Origin: 58-81 sp012729145 | Lineage (GTDB): Bacteria; Synergistota; Synergistia; Synergistales; Thermovirgaceae | DNA: 64,000 bases | NCBI GenBank assembly: GCA_040770625.1 | Contig: JAXGIW010000002.1 | Location: 124,001 to 188,000 of the forward strand | Direction of reading: 5' to 3' | Shown: positions 17,494-25,791 of the stretch, piece after piece | Layout: every line of letters begins with the position of its first letter | Position numbering within the stretch: position 1 is the stretch's first letter | Translations under genes and position numbers: made by a program | Notes under the pieces: generated by a model | What the model saw: the letters and a program-made list of their open reading frames with translations, nothing else | Databases searched by the model: none | Told to the model about the DNA's origin: nothing

Positions 17494-17516
17494 AACGAGT
17501 CTGGAGTGTTGAGATC

Positions 17517-18710
17517 ATGAAGGTAAAAGGGAACTCTTCCACCGTACGGTCACTCCTCCTGGTTTTTTCACTGCTGGTCCTTTTCCCATCTCGGGTCTCA
17601 TGTGCCCCTGATATCGATTCGAGGATCAAGGATGAACAGGGACGGCTGGAATCGATAGAGAGGCAGATATCCTACCACCAGAAACAGATCAGCGAGGCCC
17701 GGAGAAAGGAGCAGGGACTGCTTGACGAGCTTTCGAAGATAGACCAGAGCGTAACCCTCCTGAGGCAGAAGGTTGCCCTCCTCGATCTCCAGCGCGAGAA
17801 GACGGAGATGAGGATAAAAGAGCTGACCTCGGAGATAGAGACCACCGAAGCACAACTTTCAAGGACCAAGGGTTACCTTGCCAGGAGGTTCGAGGCTATC
17901 TACAAGTACGGTGGGATCGCAGAGTTCAACCTCCTCCTTTCGGCGGGCAGCACCCACGAGGCTCTTAACAACGCCTATCTTCTGGCCAGGATAGCCCGTG
18001 AGGATGAACGAAGGATAGTGACCATGAGCGAGAACAAAAAAAAGCTCGAATCTGCCATGAAGGAGATGCAGGACCAGAGGGCCCTGCTTGAGAAGCAGAA
18101 GGATAACCTGAGAAAGGAACAGTCGGCGCTGAAGGACTCCGAGTCCCAGCAAAAGAAGTCCCTTGATGCCTTGACGAAGCAGAAGGCTCTTCACCAGAAG
18201 GCAGCAAGAGAACTGGAGGAATCCCAGAAGGAGCTTCAGAACAAGATACGGGAATTGATGACCCAGAAGAGAAAGCTCCAGGAGTCGAGGGCAGGGATAA
18301 CACCCACCTATGTTCCCTCGGGGGGGAAGCTGTCCTGGCCTGTAAAGGGAGAGATAACCAGCAACTTCGGTACAAGGGTCCACCCCGTGTTCAAGACCAA
18401 GATCATGCATACCGGGCTTGATATTAAGGCTTCGGCCGGGACACCGGTCAAGGCCGCGGAGGCGGGAGAGGTTCTTTTTGCAGGTTGGCTGAGAGGCTAC
18501 GGCCAGATCGTTATCCTAGACCACGGGGGGGATCTTACCACCGTATATGCGCATCTTTCCCAGATCAGGGTGGAGGAGGGAAAGGTCGTCAAGGGCGGGG
18601 ATGTTATTGGAAATGTGGGGAGTACTGGAGTGACCTCCGGGCCCCATCTCCATTTCGAGGTAAGGGTCAACGGAGAAGCAAGGAACCCGATCACCTTCCT
18701 CGGAAGGTAG
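17517..18710 (+). CDS. EnvC-like murein hydrolase / activator, coiled coil plus M23 (LytM) domain
   Basis: Exported protein of 397 residues: signal peptide (1-30), a long Lys/Glu/Gln-rich coiled coil to about 260, then an M23 domain. Zinc ligands appear intact (H298-x3-D302 in HTGLD, H346, and H377-x-H379 in HLHFEV). It may therefore be an active endopeptidase, unlike Escherichia coli EnvC, which has lost these ligands. It starts 24 bases after ftsX, which supports control by FtsEX. A frame extending to 17307 lies inside ftsX and is rejected. Confidence 0.92.
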   Translation: MKVKGNSSTVRSLLLVFSLLVLFPSRVSCAPDIDSRIKDEQGRLESIERQISYHQKQISEARRKEQGLLDELSKIDQSVTLLRQKVALLDLQREKTEMRIKELTSEIETTEAQLSRTKGYLARRFEAIYKYGGIAEFNLLLSAGSTHEALNNAYLLARIAREDERRIVTMSENKKKLESAMKEMQDQRALLEKQKDNLRKEQSALKDSESQQKKSLDALTKQKALHQKAARELEESQKELQNKIRELMTQKRKLQESRAGITPTYVPSGGKLSWPVKGEITSNFGTRVHPVFKTKIMHTGLDIKASAGTPVKAAEAGEVLFAGWLRGYGQIVILDHGGDLTTVYAHLSQIRVEEGKVVKGGDVIGNVGSTGVTSGPHLHFEVRVNGEARNPITFLGR

Positions 18711-18736
18711 GGTAGAGGGAAGGGTGGAATCCTGAA

Positions 18737-19939
18737 ATGTTTCGGCGGGCAAGGGATATTTTCATAGGTGCTGTAATAGGGGTGATCCTGGTAGGCGGCG
18801 TAATGTCCGCTGTTGCCTTCAATGATGTGGATCTCTTCAAGGCAGCCCCTTTCAGCTTTCAGGACCTGTGGATCATGAAGCAGGCCCGCGTCATACTTGA
18901 GACCTATCATGTCGACGGGGAGGAGGGGATCTCCGAGGAGAACCTTCTTCACGGAGCCATCCGGGGCATGGTCTCTGCGCTGGATGACCCCTACACCCGT
19001 TTCGTTGACCCTGATGAACTGAAGGAGGAAGAGATAGAACTTCAGGGCGAGTACGGAGGTCTCGGAATTTACATAGGTCAGCGAGACGGGAAGACCCTGG
19101 TGGTGAGTCCCATAGAGGATACTCCCGCAGACAGGGCTGGTCTCAAGCCAAAGGACCAGATAGTGAAGATCGGAGACGAAGTGATCCTCGGATGGTCCCA
19201 GAACGAAGTGGTCAACACCCTCAGGGGGGATCCTGGCACAAAGGTGGTCATTTGGATCCGTCGCGAGGAAGAGGAGGACCTGCTAAAGTTTGAGATAGAG
19301 AGAGAGAGCATAAGGATCCAGACTGTCAAATCGGAACTTCTGGAGGACAGCGTCGGGCTTGTCAGGATAACCCAGTTCAACCAGAGAACCCTTTTCGATT
19401 TCCGGAAGGCAGTCTATGATCTGCTTGGAGAAGGGGCTGGAAGTTTCCTGATAGACCTGAGGAACAACCCCGGGGGACTACTCAGCAGCTGTGTGGATAT
19501 AGCGGACCTGCTTCTCGATGGAGGAGTCATCGTAAGTACCAGGGGACGTTTCGACAGGGCCAACGAGGTCATATATGCAAGACATGGGACCATCACGGAC
19601 CTCCCCGTGGCAGTTCTGATCAATGAAGGCAGTGCCAGTGCCTCGGAGATCCTTGCCGGAGCCCTGAAGGACCAGGGAAGGGCCGTCATCCTGGGCAAGC
19701 AATCCTTCGGAAAAGGATCTGTCCAGACCCTTTTCAACCTGTCCGACTCGTCGGGCATCTTTGTCACCATAGCGAAATACTACACTCCTGCAGGAACTGT
19801 CATCGACAAGGTGGGTCTTTCTCCCGACATCGAAGTGGAGGGTGAGTTCGAAAGGGACAGGGAGAAGGACGTCCAGCTCAAGAGAGCGTTGTCGGAGCTT
19901 TTGGGCAGAGAAGATGCGACAGAGGCTAAAGACAGCTAG
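18737..19939 (+). CDS. ctpA: C-terminal processing peptidase CtpA/Prc family (S41)
   Basis: Membrane-anchored extracytoplasmic serine protease of 400 residues. An N-terminal helix (8-28) is followed by a PDZ domain (about 100-180) and the S41 catalytic domain. The Ser-Lys dyad is visible as Ser301 in NEGSASASE and Lys326 in SFGKGS. Homologues degrade or process cell-wall hydrolases, which fits its position directly after the EnvC-like gene. The deacetylase gene overlaps its 3' end. Confidence 0.94.
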   Translation: MFRRARDIFIGAVIGVILVGGVMSAVAFNDVDLFKAAPFSFQDLWIMKQARVILETYHVDGEEGISEENLLHGAIRGMVSALDDPYTRFVDPDELKEEEIELQGEYGGLGIYIGQRDGKTLVVSPIEDTPADRAGLKPKDQIVKIGDEVILGWSQNEVVNTLRGDPGTKVVIWIRREEEEDLLKFEIERESIRIQTVKSELLEDSVGLVRITQFNQRTLFDFRKAVYDLLGEGAGSFLIDLRNNPGGLLSSCVDIADLLLDGGVIVSTRGRFDRANEVIYARHGTITDLPVAVLINEGSASASEILAGALKDQGRAVILGKQSFGKGSVQTLFNLSDSSGIFVTIAKYYTPAGTVIDKVGLSPDIEVEGEFERDREKDVQLKRALSELLGREDATEAKDS

Positions 19940-20693
19940 CAGGGTCATTCTGGTCGTTCTGTGGGTCCTGGCCTTTCCGCGGCTTTCGGAATGCTCGGGG
20001 GGGTTCATCCGCCCCCCAGTAGTTGCCGTTATCGTGGATGACCTGGGTTTCTCCATGGACGCGGCCAGGCGACTTTCCTCGGTTCCCCTGCCCCTTACGT
20101 GGGCGATCATACCCTACCAGCGCTTCAGTCGGACAACGGCTGAGATGGCCGGTGAAATGGGTATCCCGTTCATCGTTCACCTGCCCATGGAGGCCAAGGG
20201 TTTCCCCGGTGACCCGCACGCTCTGGTACGGGCGGGAATGGCCCCGGAGGAAGTTCGGGCCTCGGTGAGGAACGCACTGTGGTCGCTGCCGGGGGCCACA
20301 GGCCTGAACAACCACCAGGGATCCCGGGCAACGGAGGATCCCCGGGCGATGAAGGGGGTAATGCTGGAACTGAAGGCGGAGGGGCTTCTTTTCGTTGACA
20401 GCAGGACCTCCGGAGGTTCCGTGGCCTATCCGGTAGCTTTGGATTCCGGTCTTCCCGCTACCCTGAACAGGGTCTTCCTCGATCATTACGACGAAGAGAT
20501 TTTTCTTCAAGAGCAATTCCGCAAAACCTTTGCGCTGGCAAGGAAGAACGGAGGGGCCGTTGCAATATGCCACGCCAGGCCCGGGACCATGGATTTTCTT
20601 CCGAAGCTGTACGAAATGGCCCCTGAGGATATAGAATTTGTGACTGTGCCCGAGTACCTGGCGCATAAAAGGATCGGCGGCTGGGAGGAATGA
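19914..20693 (+). CDS. Divergent polysaccharide deacetylase family protein (YibQ-like)
   Basis: Exported 259-residue protein with a signal peptide (about 1-26) and a NodB-like fold of the divergent (DUF610/YibQ) branch: IVDDLG, IVHLPMEA, GLNNHQGS, VDSRTS and ICHARP are all seen. The order envC-ctpA-yibQ is also known from proteobacteria. The ATG at 19914 overlaps ctpA by 26 bases; a frame extended to 19842 is less likely. The substrate is unknown. Confidence 0.88.
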   Translation: MRQRLKTASRVILVVLWVLAFPRLSECSGGFIRPPVVAVIVDDLGFSMDAARRLSSVPLPLTWAIIPYQRFSRTTAEMAGEMGIPFIVHLPMEAKGFPGDPHALVRAGMAPEEVRASVRNALWSLPGATGLNNHQGSRATEDPRAMKGVMLELKAEGLLFVDSRTSGGSVAYPVALDSGLPATLNRVFLDHYDEEIFLQEQFRKTFALARKNGGAVAICHARPGTMDFLPKLYEMAPEDIEFVTVPEYLAHKRIGGWEE

Positions 20694-20697
20694 CCGC

Positions 20698-21984
20698 ATG
20701 AAGGGTCGGGTTGAGATAATAGTCGGCGCCCAGTGGGGTGACGAGGGAAAAGGAAGAGTTGTCGATGCAATAGCCAACAACATGGACGTGGTCGTCAGGT
20801 TCCAGGGCGGAGCCAATGCTGGGCACACGGTAATTGTGGAAGGCGAAAAGTATATTTTTCACCTCCTGCCCTCGGGGATGCTCTATTCGGGGAAGACCTG
20901 TGTCGTCGGCAACGGGGTGGTCGTAGATCCCCAACAGCTCCTGGAAGAGCTCGGAGACCTGCAGGAGAGGGGCAAGGACAGGGCGCGTCTGGTGATCAGC
21001 GGAGCGGCTCACGTTGTCATGCCCTACCACAAGGTACTGGATGGAATGGAAGAGCGTCTTAGAGGGAGCGGAAAGAAGATCGGGACAACGCGCAGGGGGA
21101 TAGGCCCATGTTACATGGACAAGGTCAACCGCTGCGGCATCAGGGTCGAGGATCTCCTTTGCGAGGACGCGCTGAGGGAAAAGCTCTCCTTCAACCTGGA
21201 GATTAAGAACATGCACCTCACCAGGATCTACGGTGAGGCCCCCATGGCCTTCGGTGAGATCTTCGATCAGGCCAGGGTCTGGGGGGAGAAGCTCGGACCC
21301 TATGTCGGCGATGCCTCCCTGACGATCTTCGAGGCCCTGGTGAATGGAAACAACGTCCTCTTCGAGGGGGCCCAGGGTACACTTCTTGACCTGGATCACG
21401 GTACCTACCCCTTTGTTACCAGTTCAAGCCCTGTGGCGGGTGGGGCTTGCGTGGGAGCAGGTCTTGGTCCTTCCCTTGTTGGGAGGGTCACCGGTGTTGT
21501 TAAGGCCTACTGTACCAGGGTGGGTGAAGGCCCTTTCCCCACTGAGCACAGGGGTAAGTCCGGAGATGTTCTTCGCGAAAGGGGCGGTGAATTCGGAGCC
21601 ACGACGGGTCGCCCCAGGCGCTGCGGATGGCTTGACCTGGTGGCCCTGAAATATGCCGTCAGGGTCAACGGGATCCATGCCCTGGCACTGACCAAGCTGG
21701 ATGTCCTCTCGGGGTTCGAGACCATCCCTGTCTGTGTAAGCTACAGGTCAGACGAGGGGGAGAACCTTCCCTTCAAGGGCAACTTGACCTTTCTCGACTC
21801 CGTCGAACCGGTGTTCAGGAACATGGACGGATGGAAGAGAGATCTTGGGGAGTGCCGGAGTTTCGACGATCTGCCTCGGGCCGCAAGGGACTACATCCGC
21901 TTTATCGAAGAGGAGACCGGTGTTCCTGTGGTGTTGGTAGGAGTTGGCCCCAGCAGGGACCAGACCATAGTGAGGGGCCTCTGA
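20698..21984 (+). CDS. purA: Adenylosuccinate synthetase
   Basis: GTP-dependent ligation of aspartate to IMP, the first committed step to AMP. 428 residues with GAQWGDEGKG near the N terminus, GANAGHT, TRRGIGP, VLFEGAQGT and ATTGRPRRCGW, all typical. Start ATG 20698 follows GGAGGAA. It is the last gene of the long run, with a terminator just downstream. Confidence 0.97.
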   Translation: MKGRVEIIVGAQWGDEGKGRVVDAIANNMDVVVRFQGGANAGHTVIVEGEKYIFHLLPSGMLYSGKTCVVGNGVVVDPQQLLEELGDLQERGKDRARLVISGAAHVVMPYHKVLDGMEERLRGSGKKIGTTRRGIGPCYMDKVNRCGIRVEDLLCEDALREKLSFNLEIKNMHLTRIYGEAPMAFGEIFDQARVWGEKLGPYVGDASLTIFEALVNGNNVLFEGAQGTLLDLDHGTYPFVTSSSPVAGGACVGAGLGPSLVGRVTGVVKAYCTRVGEGPFPTEHRGKSGDVLRERGGEFGATTGRPRRCGWLDLVALKYAVRVNGIHALALTKLDVLSGFETIPVCVSYRSDEGENLPFKGNLTFLDSVEPVFRNMDGWKRDLGECRSFDDLPRAARDYIRFIEEETGVPVVLVGVGPSRDQTIVRGL

Positions 21985-22011
21985 TAATTCTTCAGCGCAT
22001 GGCCGAAAAGG

Positions 22012-22055
22012 AGAGGACCGCTTCCAGGGATAGAACTGGGGCGGTCCTGCTTTTT
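22012..22055 (+). terminator. Rho-independent terminator after purA
   Basis: An eight-base outer stem (AGGACCGC at 22014-22021 with GCGGTCCT at 22041-22048) encloses an inner CCAG/CTGG stem. It is followed by GC and TTTTT (22051-22055). It lies 30 bases past the purA stop and closes the 6140-21984 run. Confidence 0.78.
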
Positions 22056-22213
22056 GGGTTCCAGGGTACGGAAAAGAGAGAAACCCACACCCCATAGGAA
22101 AAACTCCCTTCCTTACATTTCAAGAGAGAAAGCAAAAATACCAACGGAAAAAACCTGCTCTGTGAACTCTTCCCTGACGGAAGAACGAAGTGAAAGAAGG
22201 GGATAATATCCAG

Positions 22214-22288
22214 TGGTGGGCGACACAGGGTTCGAACCTGTGACCTCTTCCGTGTGAGGGAAGCGCTCTTCCGCTGAGCTAGTCGCCC
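22214..22288 (-). tRNA. tRNA-Val (anticodon CAC)
   Basis: A 75-base cloverleaf with encoded CCA. The acceptor is GGGCGAC/GTCGCCC with discriminator A. The T arm is ACAGG-TTCGAAC-CCTGT. The anticodon stem CTTCC/GGAAG closes loop CTCACAC, giving anticodon CAC. Confidence 0.95.
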
Positions 22289-22304
22289 CTGAAAGCCACG
22301 GGTC

Positions 22305-22334
22305 ATTATATCCGGAAGGCGGTCCGGTTTGCAA
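22305..22334 (-). promoter_or_regulatory. Promoter for tRNA-Val
   Basis: On the minus strand a TTGCAA -35 (22334-22329), an 18-base spacer and a consensus TATAAT -10 (22310-22305) lie 17 bases before the tRNA 5' end. Confidence 0.65.
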
Positions 22335-22361
22335 GGGGCGCTGGGAACGCGCGACATCCTA

Positions 22362-22377
22362 AAGGTCATTTGACCTT
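22362..22377. repeat. Short perfect inverted repeat upstream of the cstA unit
   Basis: AAGGTCA-TT-TGACCTT, seven-base arms around a two-base centre, lies between the divergent tRNA-Val promoter and the promoter at 22506. It could be a dimeric regulator site, but only one copy is seen and no regulator is adjacent. Confidence 0.4.
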
Positions 22378-22505
22378 ACATGGCTCAAATAGTAGGATAA
22401 CCTGGATAAACGGGAAAAGTGCTATTTCTCTAAGCAGGGAATGACCTGACCCTCCGCGGAGTCCGGGGCTGCCGGTTTTTTCTTTGGGAAAACCTTAAAA
22501 AACGA

Positions 22506-22535
22506 TTGCCAACTGGATATGGTATTACGTATAAT
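22506..22535 (+). promoter_or_regulatory. Promoter of the 22559-cstA unit
   Basis: TTGCCA (22506-22511), an 18-base spacer and a consensus TATAAT (22530-22535). The predicted transcript start near 22542 gives a leader of only about 17 bases to the TTG start at 22559. Confidence 0.72.
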
Positions 22536-22558
22536 GTATCCGAACGGATGGTGATATC

Positions 22559-23098
22559 TTGGAAGCTATTCTTTCCGACAGGAAGCTTTTGGACATCTTC
22601 TGGAGCGAATTCGGTTTCGAAGAGTGGTCCGGTCTGGGGCTGAAGGGAGTCTACAGAAGGGTTACCTTCAGAAAGGATTCCCTTATGGGAGAGGTCGCCC
22701 GCTACTACTCGGACGACTACATCCTTTCGGCTGCTGGAGGTTACAGTATGGGCCGGGAGTTGCTGGAGGTATGGAAACCCGGGAAAGATGTCATGTCCCA
22801 CCGTGTACTGCTTGTCGGGAATGCCACCTGGGGGAGCCCCTTGCACAAGGATTTCCTTATGGGGTTCAGCGGATGGGTGGAGGTCATGTGCTATCGCCCC
22901 GGCGATCCCCACTCTGTCCGCAAGTTCTCGGACCTCTCAACCCTCGTCAACAACGCCGGTGTAGTGCTGTCAAGGCTGGAGGAAGGTCTGGACCCGATGA
23001 GGGTGAGGGTCCCCGATCCGGGAAGAAGGGGGGTGGCTGCTGGAGAGCCTCGCAATCCGGCTCCTTTTGAGATTCTGAAAAAACTCTTTCGGAGGTGA
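22559..23098 (+). CDS. Hypothetical protein, cotranscribed with cstA
   Basis: A 179-residue soluble protein with no signal peptide, membrane segment, cysteine cluster or motif that I recognise. It begins MEAILSDRKLLDIFW and ends in an Arg/Pro-rich linker plus a basic helix (EILKKLFRR). The start is TTG 22559; a strong promoter just upstream makes this the first gene of the unit. cstA begins six bases after its stop with GGAGGTG inside this gene's 3' end, so coupled expression is likely. It is not the small YbdD/DUF466 partner known for CstA-type carriers. Confidence 0.75.
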   Translation: MEAILSDRKLLDIFWSEFGFEEWSGLGLKGVYRRVTFRKDSLMGEVARYYSDDYILSAAGGYSMGRELLEVWKPGKDVMSHRVLLVGNATWGSPLHKDFLMGFSGWVEVMCYRPGDPHSVRKFSDLSTLVNNAGVVLSRLEEGLDPMRVRVPDPGRRGVAAGEPRNPAPFEILKKLFRR

Positions 23099-23104
23099 AA
23101 AACC

Positions 23105-24718
23105 GTGCTTGCGATCATGTTTCTAGTAGCAGCAGTCTTATTTGTCGCAGCTTATTTTACTTACGGCAACTTCCAGGCCCGGGTTTACGGGCTGAGCAAC
23201 GAGAACAAACCTCCTTCGGAGGTCTATTTTGACGGTGTGGACTATGTTCCTGCCCATCCTTCCGTCCTTCTTGGGCATCACTTCGCTTCCATAGCCGGGG
23301 CAGGTCCTATCGTGGGCCCGATAACGGCGGCCGCCATTTTCGGGTGGCTACCTACTTACCTATGGTGCGTCATCGGCTCAATATTCTTCGGAGGTGTCCA
23401 CGACATGGGCGCACTGGTCTCTTCCATGCGCCACAAGGGTCTCTCTGTGGGAGAGGTCGTTGACAGGTGGATAGGCCGCCGAGGCAAGCTCCTCTTCCTC
23501 ACCTTCACATGGCTCGCTCTTGTCCTTGTTGTGGCTGTTTTCCTTGAACTCTCCGCAGGGAGCTTCGCTTCGGACCCGGCCGTTGCATTCTCCGCCACTC
23601 TTTACATCTTCATGGCACTTGTTTTCGGAGTGATGGTCTACAAGAAGGGTATCCCCCTTTCCGTATCCACCCTGATCATGGTCCCCATTGTCATAGGGGC
23701 GGTCTTTTTCGGCAGCTACTCTGACTGGGTGCAGGCCAACTTCAATTTCGACATCAACACCTGGAGGATGATCCTTGCCGTCTACATCTTCCTTGCTTCG
23801 GTCCTCCCGGTATGGCTGCTGCTCCAGCCCCGCGACTACCTTGCCTCCTACATGCTCTACTTCTCAGTCCTTATCGGTGCAATAGGCATGATATTCGGCT
23901 CCAAGTTCGCCACGGACTTCCCCGCCTTCAAGGGATTCTACGGGGGAGGTACGAACTACATGTGGCCAATGTTATTCGTTATAGTCGCTTGTGGAGCCAT
24001 CTCGGGCTTCCACTCCCTGGTAGGAAGCGGTACCACGTCTAAACAGCTCAAGACGGAAAAGGACGCCCAGCTGGTTGGCTACGGCTCGATGCTTCTTGAG
24101 GGCCAGGTAGCCGTAATAGCCATCGGTACGGTTGTCGTCGCCGGTGGCATCATGCAGGGAGGCCCCACCATCACCTACGGCCACGGCATAGGCCAGTTCG
24201 CCAGCCTCATCGGCATCGACCCCAAGGTCGGCATGTCGCTAGGCCTACTCGCTCTCAACTCCTTCCTGTTGACCTCCCTTGATACGGCCACCAGGCTTGC
24301 AAGGTACCAGCTGCAGGAATTCTTCGACATGAAGCTTAACAAGTATGTCGCGACGCTGATAGGCGTCCTTGGAGCACTGTTCCTTCTTTACTACAAAACC
24401 GGCGGGAAGCCCGCATGGTCCCTTATTTGGCCCATCTTCGGAGCATCGAACCAGCTCGTGGCCGCCCTTGCTCTTCTGGCCGTCGCAGTCTGGGTCAAGA
24501 ACGGTCTTAAGAAGGAGAACAAGTTCCTCATGTACCCCTTCTTCTTCATGATCGCGACCACCATCGCGGCCCTGTTCCTTCTGATCAAGTCCAACCTCAA
24601 CAACATGCTCCTGGCGGGGCTCTCGGTGGTCCTCATCGTGCTCGCCGTAATGCTTCTCAAGGAAGCTCGGGACGCTCTTATGGGCAAGGGGCCGAAACTG
24701 GAGGACACTGCGAAATAG
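23105..24718 (+). CDS. cstA: Carbon starvation protein CstA family transporter
   Basis: Polytopic membrane carrier (537 aa, roughly 14-16 hydrophobic segments) of the CstA/BtsT family; characterised members import pyruvate and have also been linked to peptide uptake. Family landmarks include the N-terminal YGNF/PAHPSVLLGHHFASIAGAGP region, GGVHDMG, and GFHSLVGSGTTSKQ. GTG start at 23105 after GGAGGTG. The unknown 179-residue gene precedes it and a strong terminator follows. Confidence 0.95.
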   Translation: MLAIMFLVAAVLFVAAYFTYGNFQARVYGLSNENKPPSEVYFDGVDYVPAHPSVLLGHHFASIAGAGPIVGPITAAAIFGWLPTYLWCVIGSIFFGGVHDMGALVSSMRHKGLSVGEVVDRWIGRRGKLLFLTFTWLALVLVVAVFLELSAGSFASDPAVAFSATLYIFMALVFGVMVYKKGIPLSVSTLIMVPIVIGAVFFGSYSDWVQANFNFDINTWRMILAVYIFLASVLPVWLLLQPRDYLASYMLYFSVLIGAIGMIFGSKFATDFPAFKGFYGGGTNYMWPMLFVIVACGAISGFHSLVGSGTTSKQLKTEKDAQLVGYGSMLLEGQVAVIAIGTVVVAGGIMQGGPTITYGHGIGQFASLIGIDPKVGMSLGLLALNSFLLTSLDTATRLARYQLQEFFDMKLNKYVATLIGVLGALFLLYYKTGGKPAWSLIWPIFGASNQLVAALALLAVAVWVKNGLKKENKFLMYPFFFMIATTIAALFLLIKSNLNNMLLAGLSVVLIVLAVMLLKEARDALMGKGPKLEDTAK

Positions 24719-24755
24719 TCTTCAGAAAGTTTTGGCTTGGCTTCATGGAAAAAAG

Positions 24756-24782
24756 AAGGGGGCGGATATCCGCCCCCTTTTC
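24756..24782. terminator. Bidirectional terminator between cstA and the zinc-ribbon gene
   Basis: A perfect palindrome (GGGGGCGGAT|ATCCGCCCCC, 24758-24777) is flanked by AA and TTTT. On the plus strand TTTT follows, ending cstA. On the minus strand a T-rich tail (complement of 24747-24757) follows, ending the convergent gene. Confidence 0.85.
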
Positions 24783-24814
24783 CTGTTCTGGTTAAGAGCC
24801 TGGTCCTGACCGAT

Positions 24815-24988
24815 TCAATCTCCTCTCTTGGGGACGCTGAAACTCTTGCTCCCCCAGGACTTGCCCTTGACCGGATCTCCCTCGACCAGCTGAACGAACC
24901 GGTTGAGGCACTTCGGGCACTTGAGTCCCGGTGAAAGGTCCTCCACTTCGAACTCGTGGCGGCAGTGGAGACATCTGTACTTCCTCAC
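24815..24988 (-). CDS. Small zinc-ribbon protein
   Basis: A 57-residue protein with two CxxC knuckles (Cys6/Cys9 and Cys24/Cys27) in the order MRKYRCLHC and LKCPKC, followed by a short basic tail. It resembles FmdB/rubredoxin-like regulatory zinc ribbons. The GTG at 24988 is chosen because GGGAGGTG lies seven bases upstream. A longer frame to 25057 would place coding sequence over the promoter -10 at 25040-25045. Its biochemical role is unknown. Confidence 0.75.
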   Translation of the reverse strand: MRKYRCLHCRHEFEVEDLSPGLKCPKCLNRFVQLVEGDPVKGKSWGSKSFSVPKRGD

Positions 24989-25039
24989 TTGCCAACACCT
25001 CCCTGCGTCATCGTAGAACATAGTCGTATCCTCAGGGAT

Positions 25040-25068
25040 ATTATAGCCGGGGCCCAATGGGGATACAA
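25040..25068 (-). promoter_or_regulatory. Promoter of the zinc-ribbon gene
   Basis: On the minus strand TTGTAT, a 17-base spacer and a consensus TATAAT (25045-25040). The predicted leader is about 45 bases to the GTG start at 24988. Confidence 0.55.
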
Positions 25069-25110
25069 GAAGAGCGGAGGTTCCACAGACGAAGCAGCCT
25101 GGTTGATCTT

Positions 25111-25791
25111 TCAGAGCAGCCCGAAGGTGGAGGTCAGGGAGAAGTAAGTGCCTAAAAGGATCAGGAGCACCCCCGAGGCTGCCTGGATAACCTTCTGCAA
25201 GTTATAGACCGTTCCGATGCTCCTGGATACGGCCCTGGTCCCCATGGAAAAGATGACGGAGAGGATTGTTACGGGAAGTCCGCTCCCGAGGCCGAAGAGG
25301 GCCGGGAAGAAGACCCGGGACCCTACCTCTGTGGCCAGAGGGATCAGTCCGCCGAAGAAGAGGGCGGCCGATACGGGGCACATGGCAAGGGCAAAGAGTA
25401 CTCCCATGAAGAAAGAGCCCGCCATGCCGCGGAAGGGGGCCCCTGATGAGACACTGTCAACGATGGGTCTTCTCCTTCTGATCTCCAGGAGGTCCAGGAC
25501 GAAGATGCCCACTATCAGGAGTATGGGGCCAATGATCCTGTTCATGTGACGCTGCATGAAGATAGATGCCTCTGGTATTGCCAGAAGCCCCGAGATCACT
25601 ATCACTCCTGCAATGGCAAAAGCCACGCTGCGTCCTGCCGAGTAGAGGCACCCCGAGACAAGGACCCTGCGGGGTGAAAGCCCTTCCTTCTGGATGAATG
25701 AAAAGGCGGCCATGTTCGCTGCCAGCGGGCAGGGGCTTATTGAAGCCAGTACCCCGAGCCAGAGGGCTGACAGGACCGTCAGTACGCTCAC
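25111..25791 (-). CDS. CcdA/DsbD-like thiol-redox membrane protein (ArsG-like family)
   Basis: A six-helix membrane protein of 226 residues. Two cysteines, each followed by proline, lie in the first and fourth membrane segments (Cys21 in SPCPLAANMAA, Cys139 in AMCPVSAALFF). This pair carries electrons across the membrane in CcdA/DsbD proteins. The SPCPLA signature and an adjacent thioredoxin-like gene match the branch annotated as ArsG. The GTG start overlaps the ArsF-like stop by four bases. Arsenical transport is a family label only; thiol electron transfer is the safer call. Confidence 0.8.
   Translation of the reverse strand: MSVLTVLSALWLGVLASISPCPLAANMAAFSFIQKEGLSPRRVLVSGCLYSAGRSVAFAIAGVIVISGLLAIPEASIFMQRHMNRIIGPILLIVGIFVLDLLEIRRRRPIVDSVSSGAPFRGMAGSFFMGVLFALAMCPVSAALFFGGLIPLATEVGSRVFFPALFGLGSGLPVTILSVIFSMGTRAVSRSIGTVYNLQKVIQAASGVLLILLGTYFSLTSTFGLL

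Noticed and set aside
17307..17516. 70-codon upstream extension of the EnvC-like gene
   Set aside because: It would overlap ftsX by more than 180 bases and would hide the signal peptide that begins at 17517.
22056..22213. Terminator for tRNA-Val on the minus strand
   Set aside because: A weak six-base stem and a distant T-run are seen, but they are not adjacent in the way a terminator requires.
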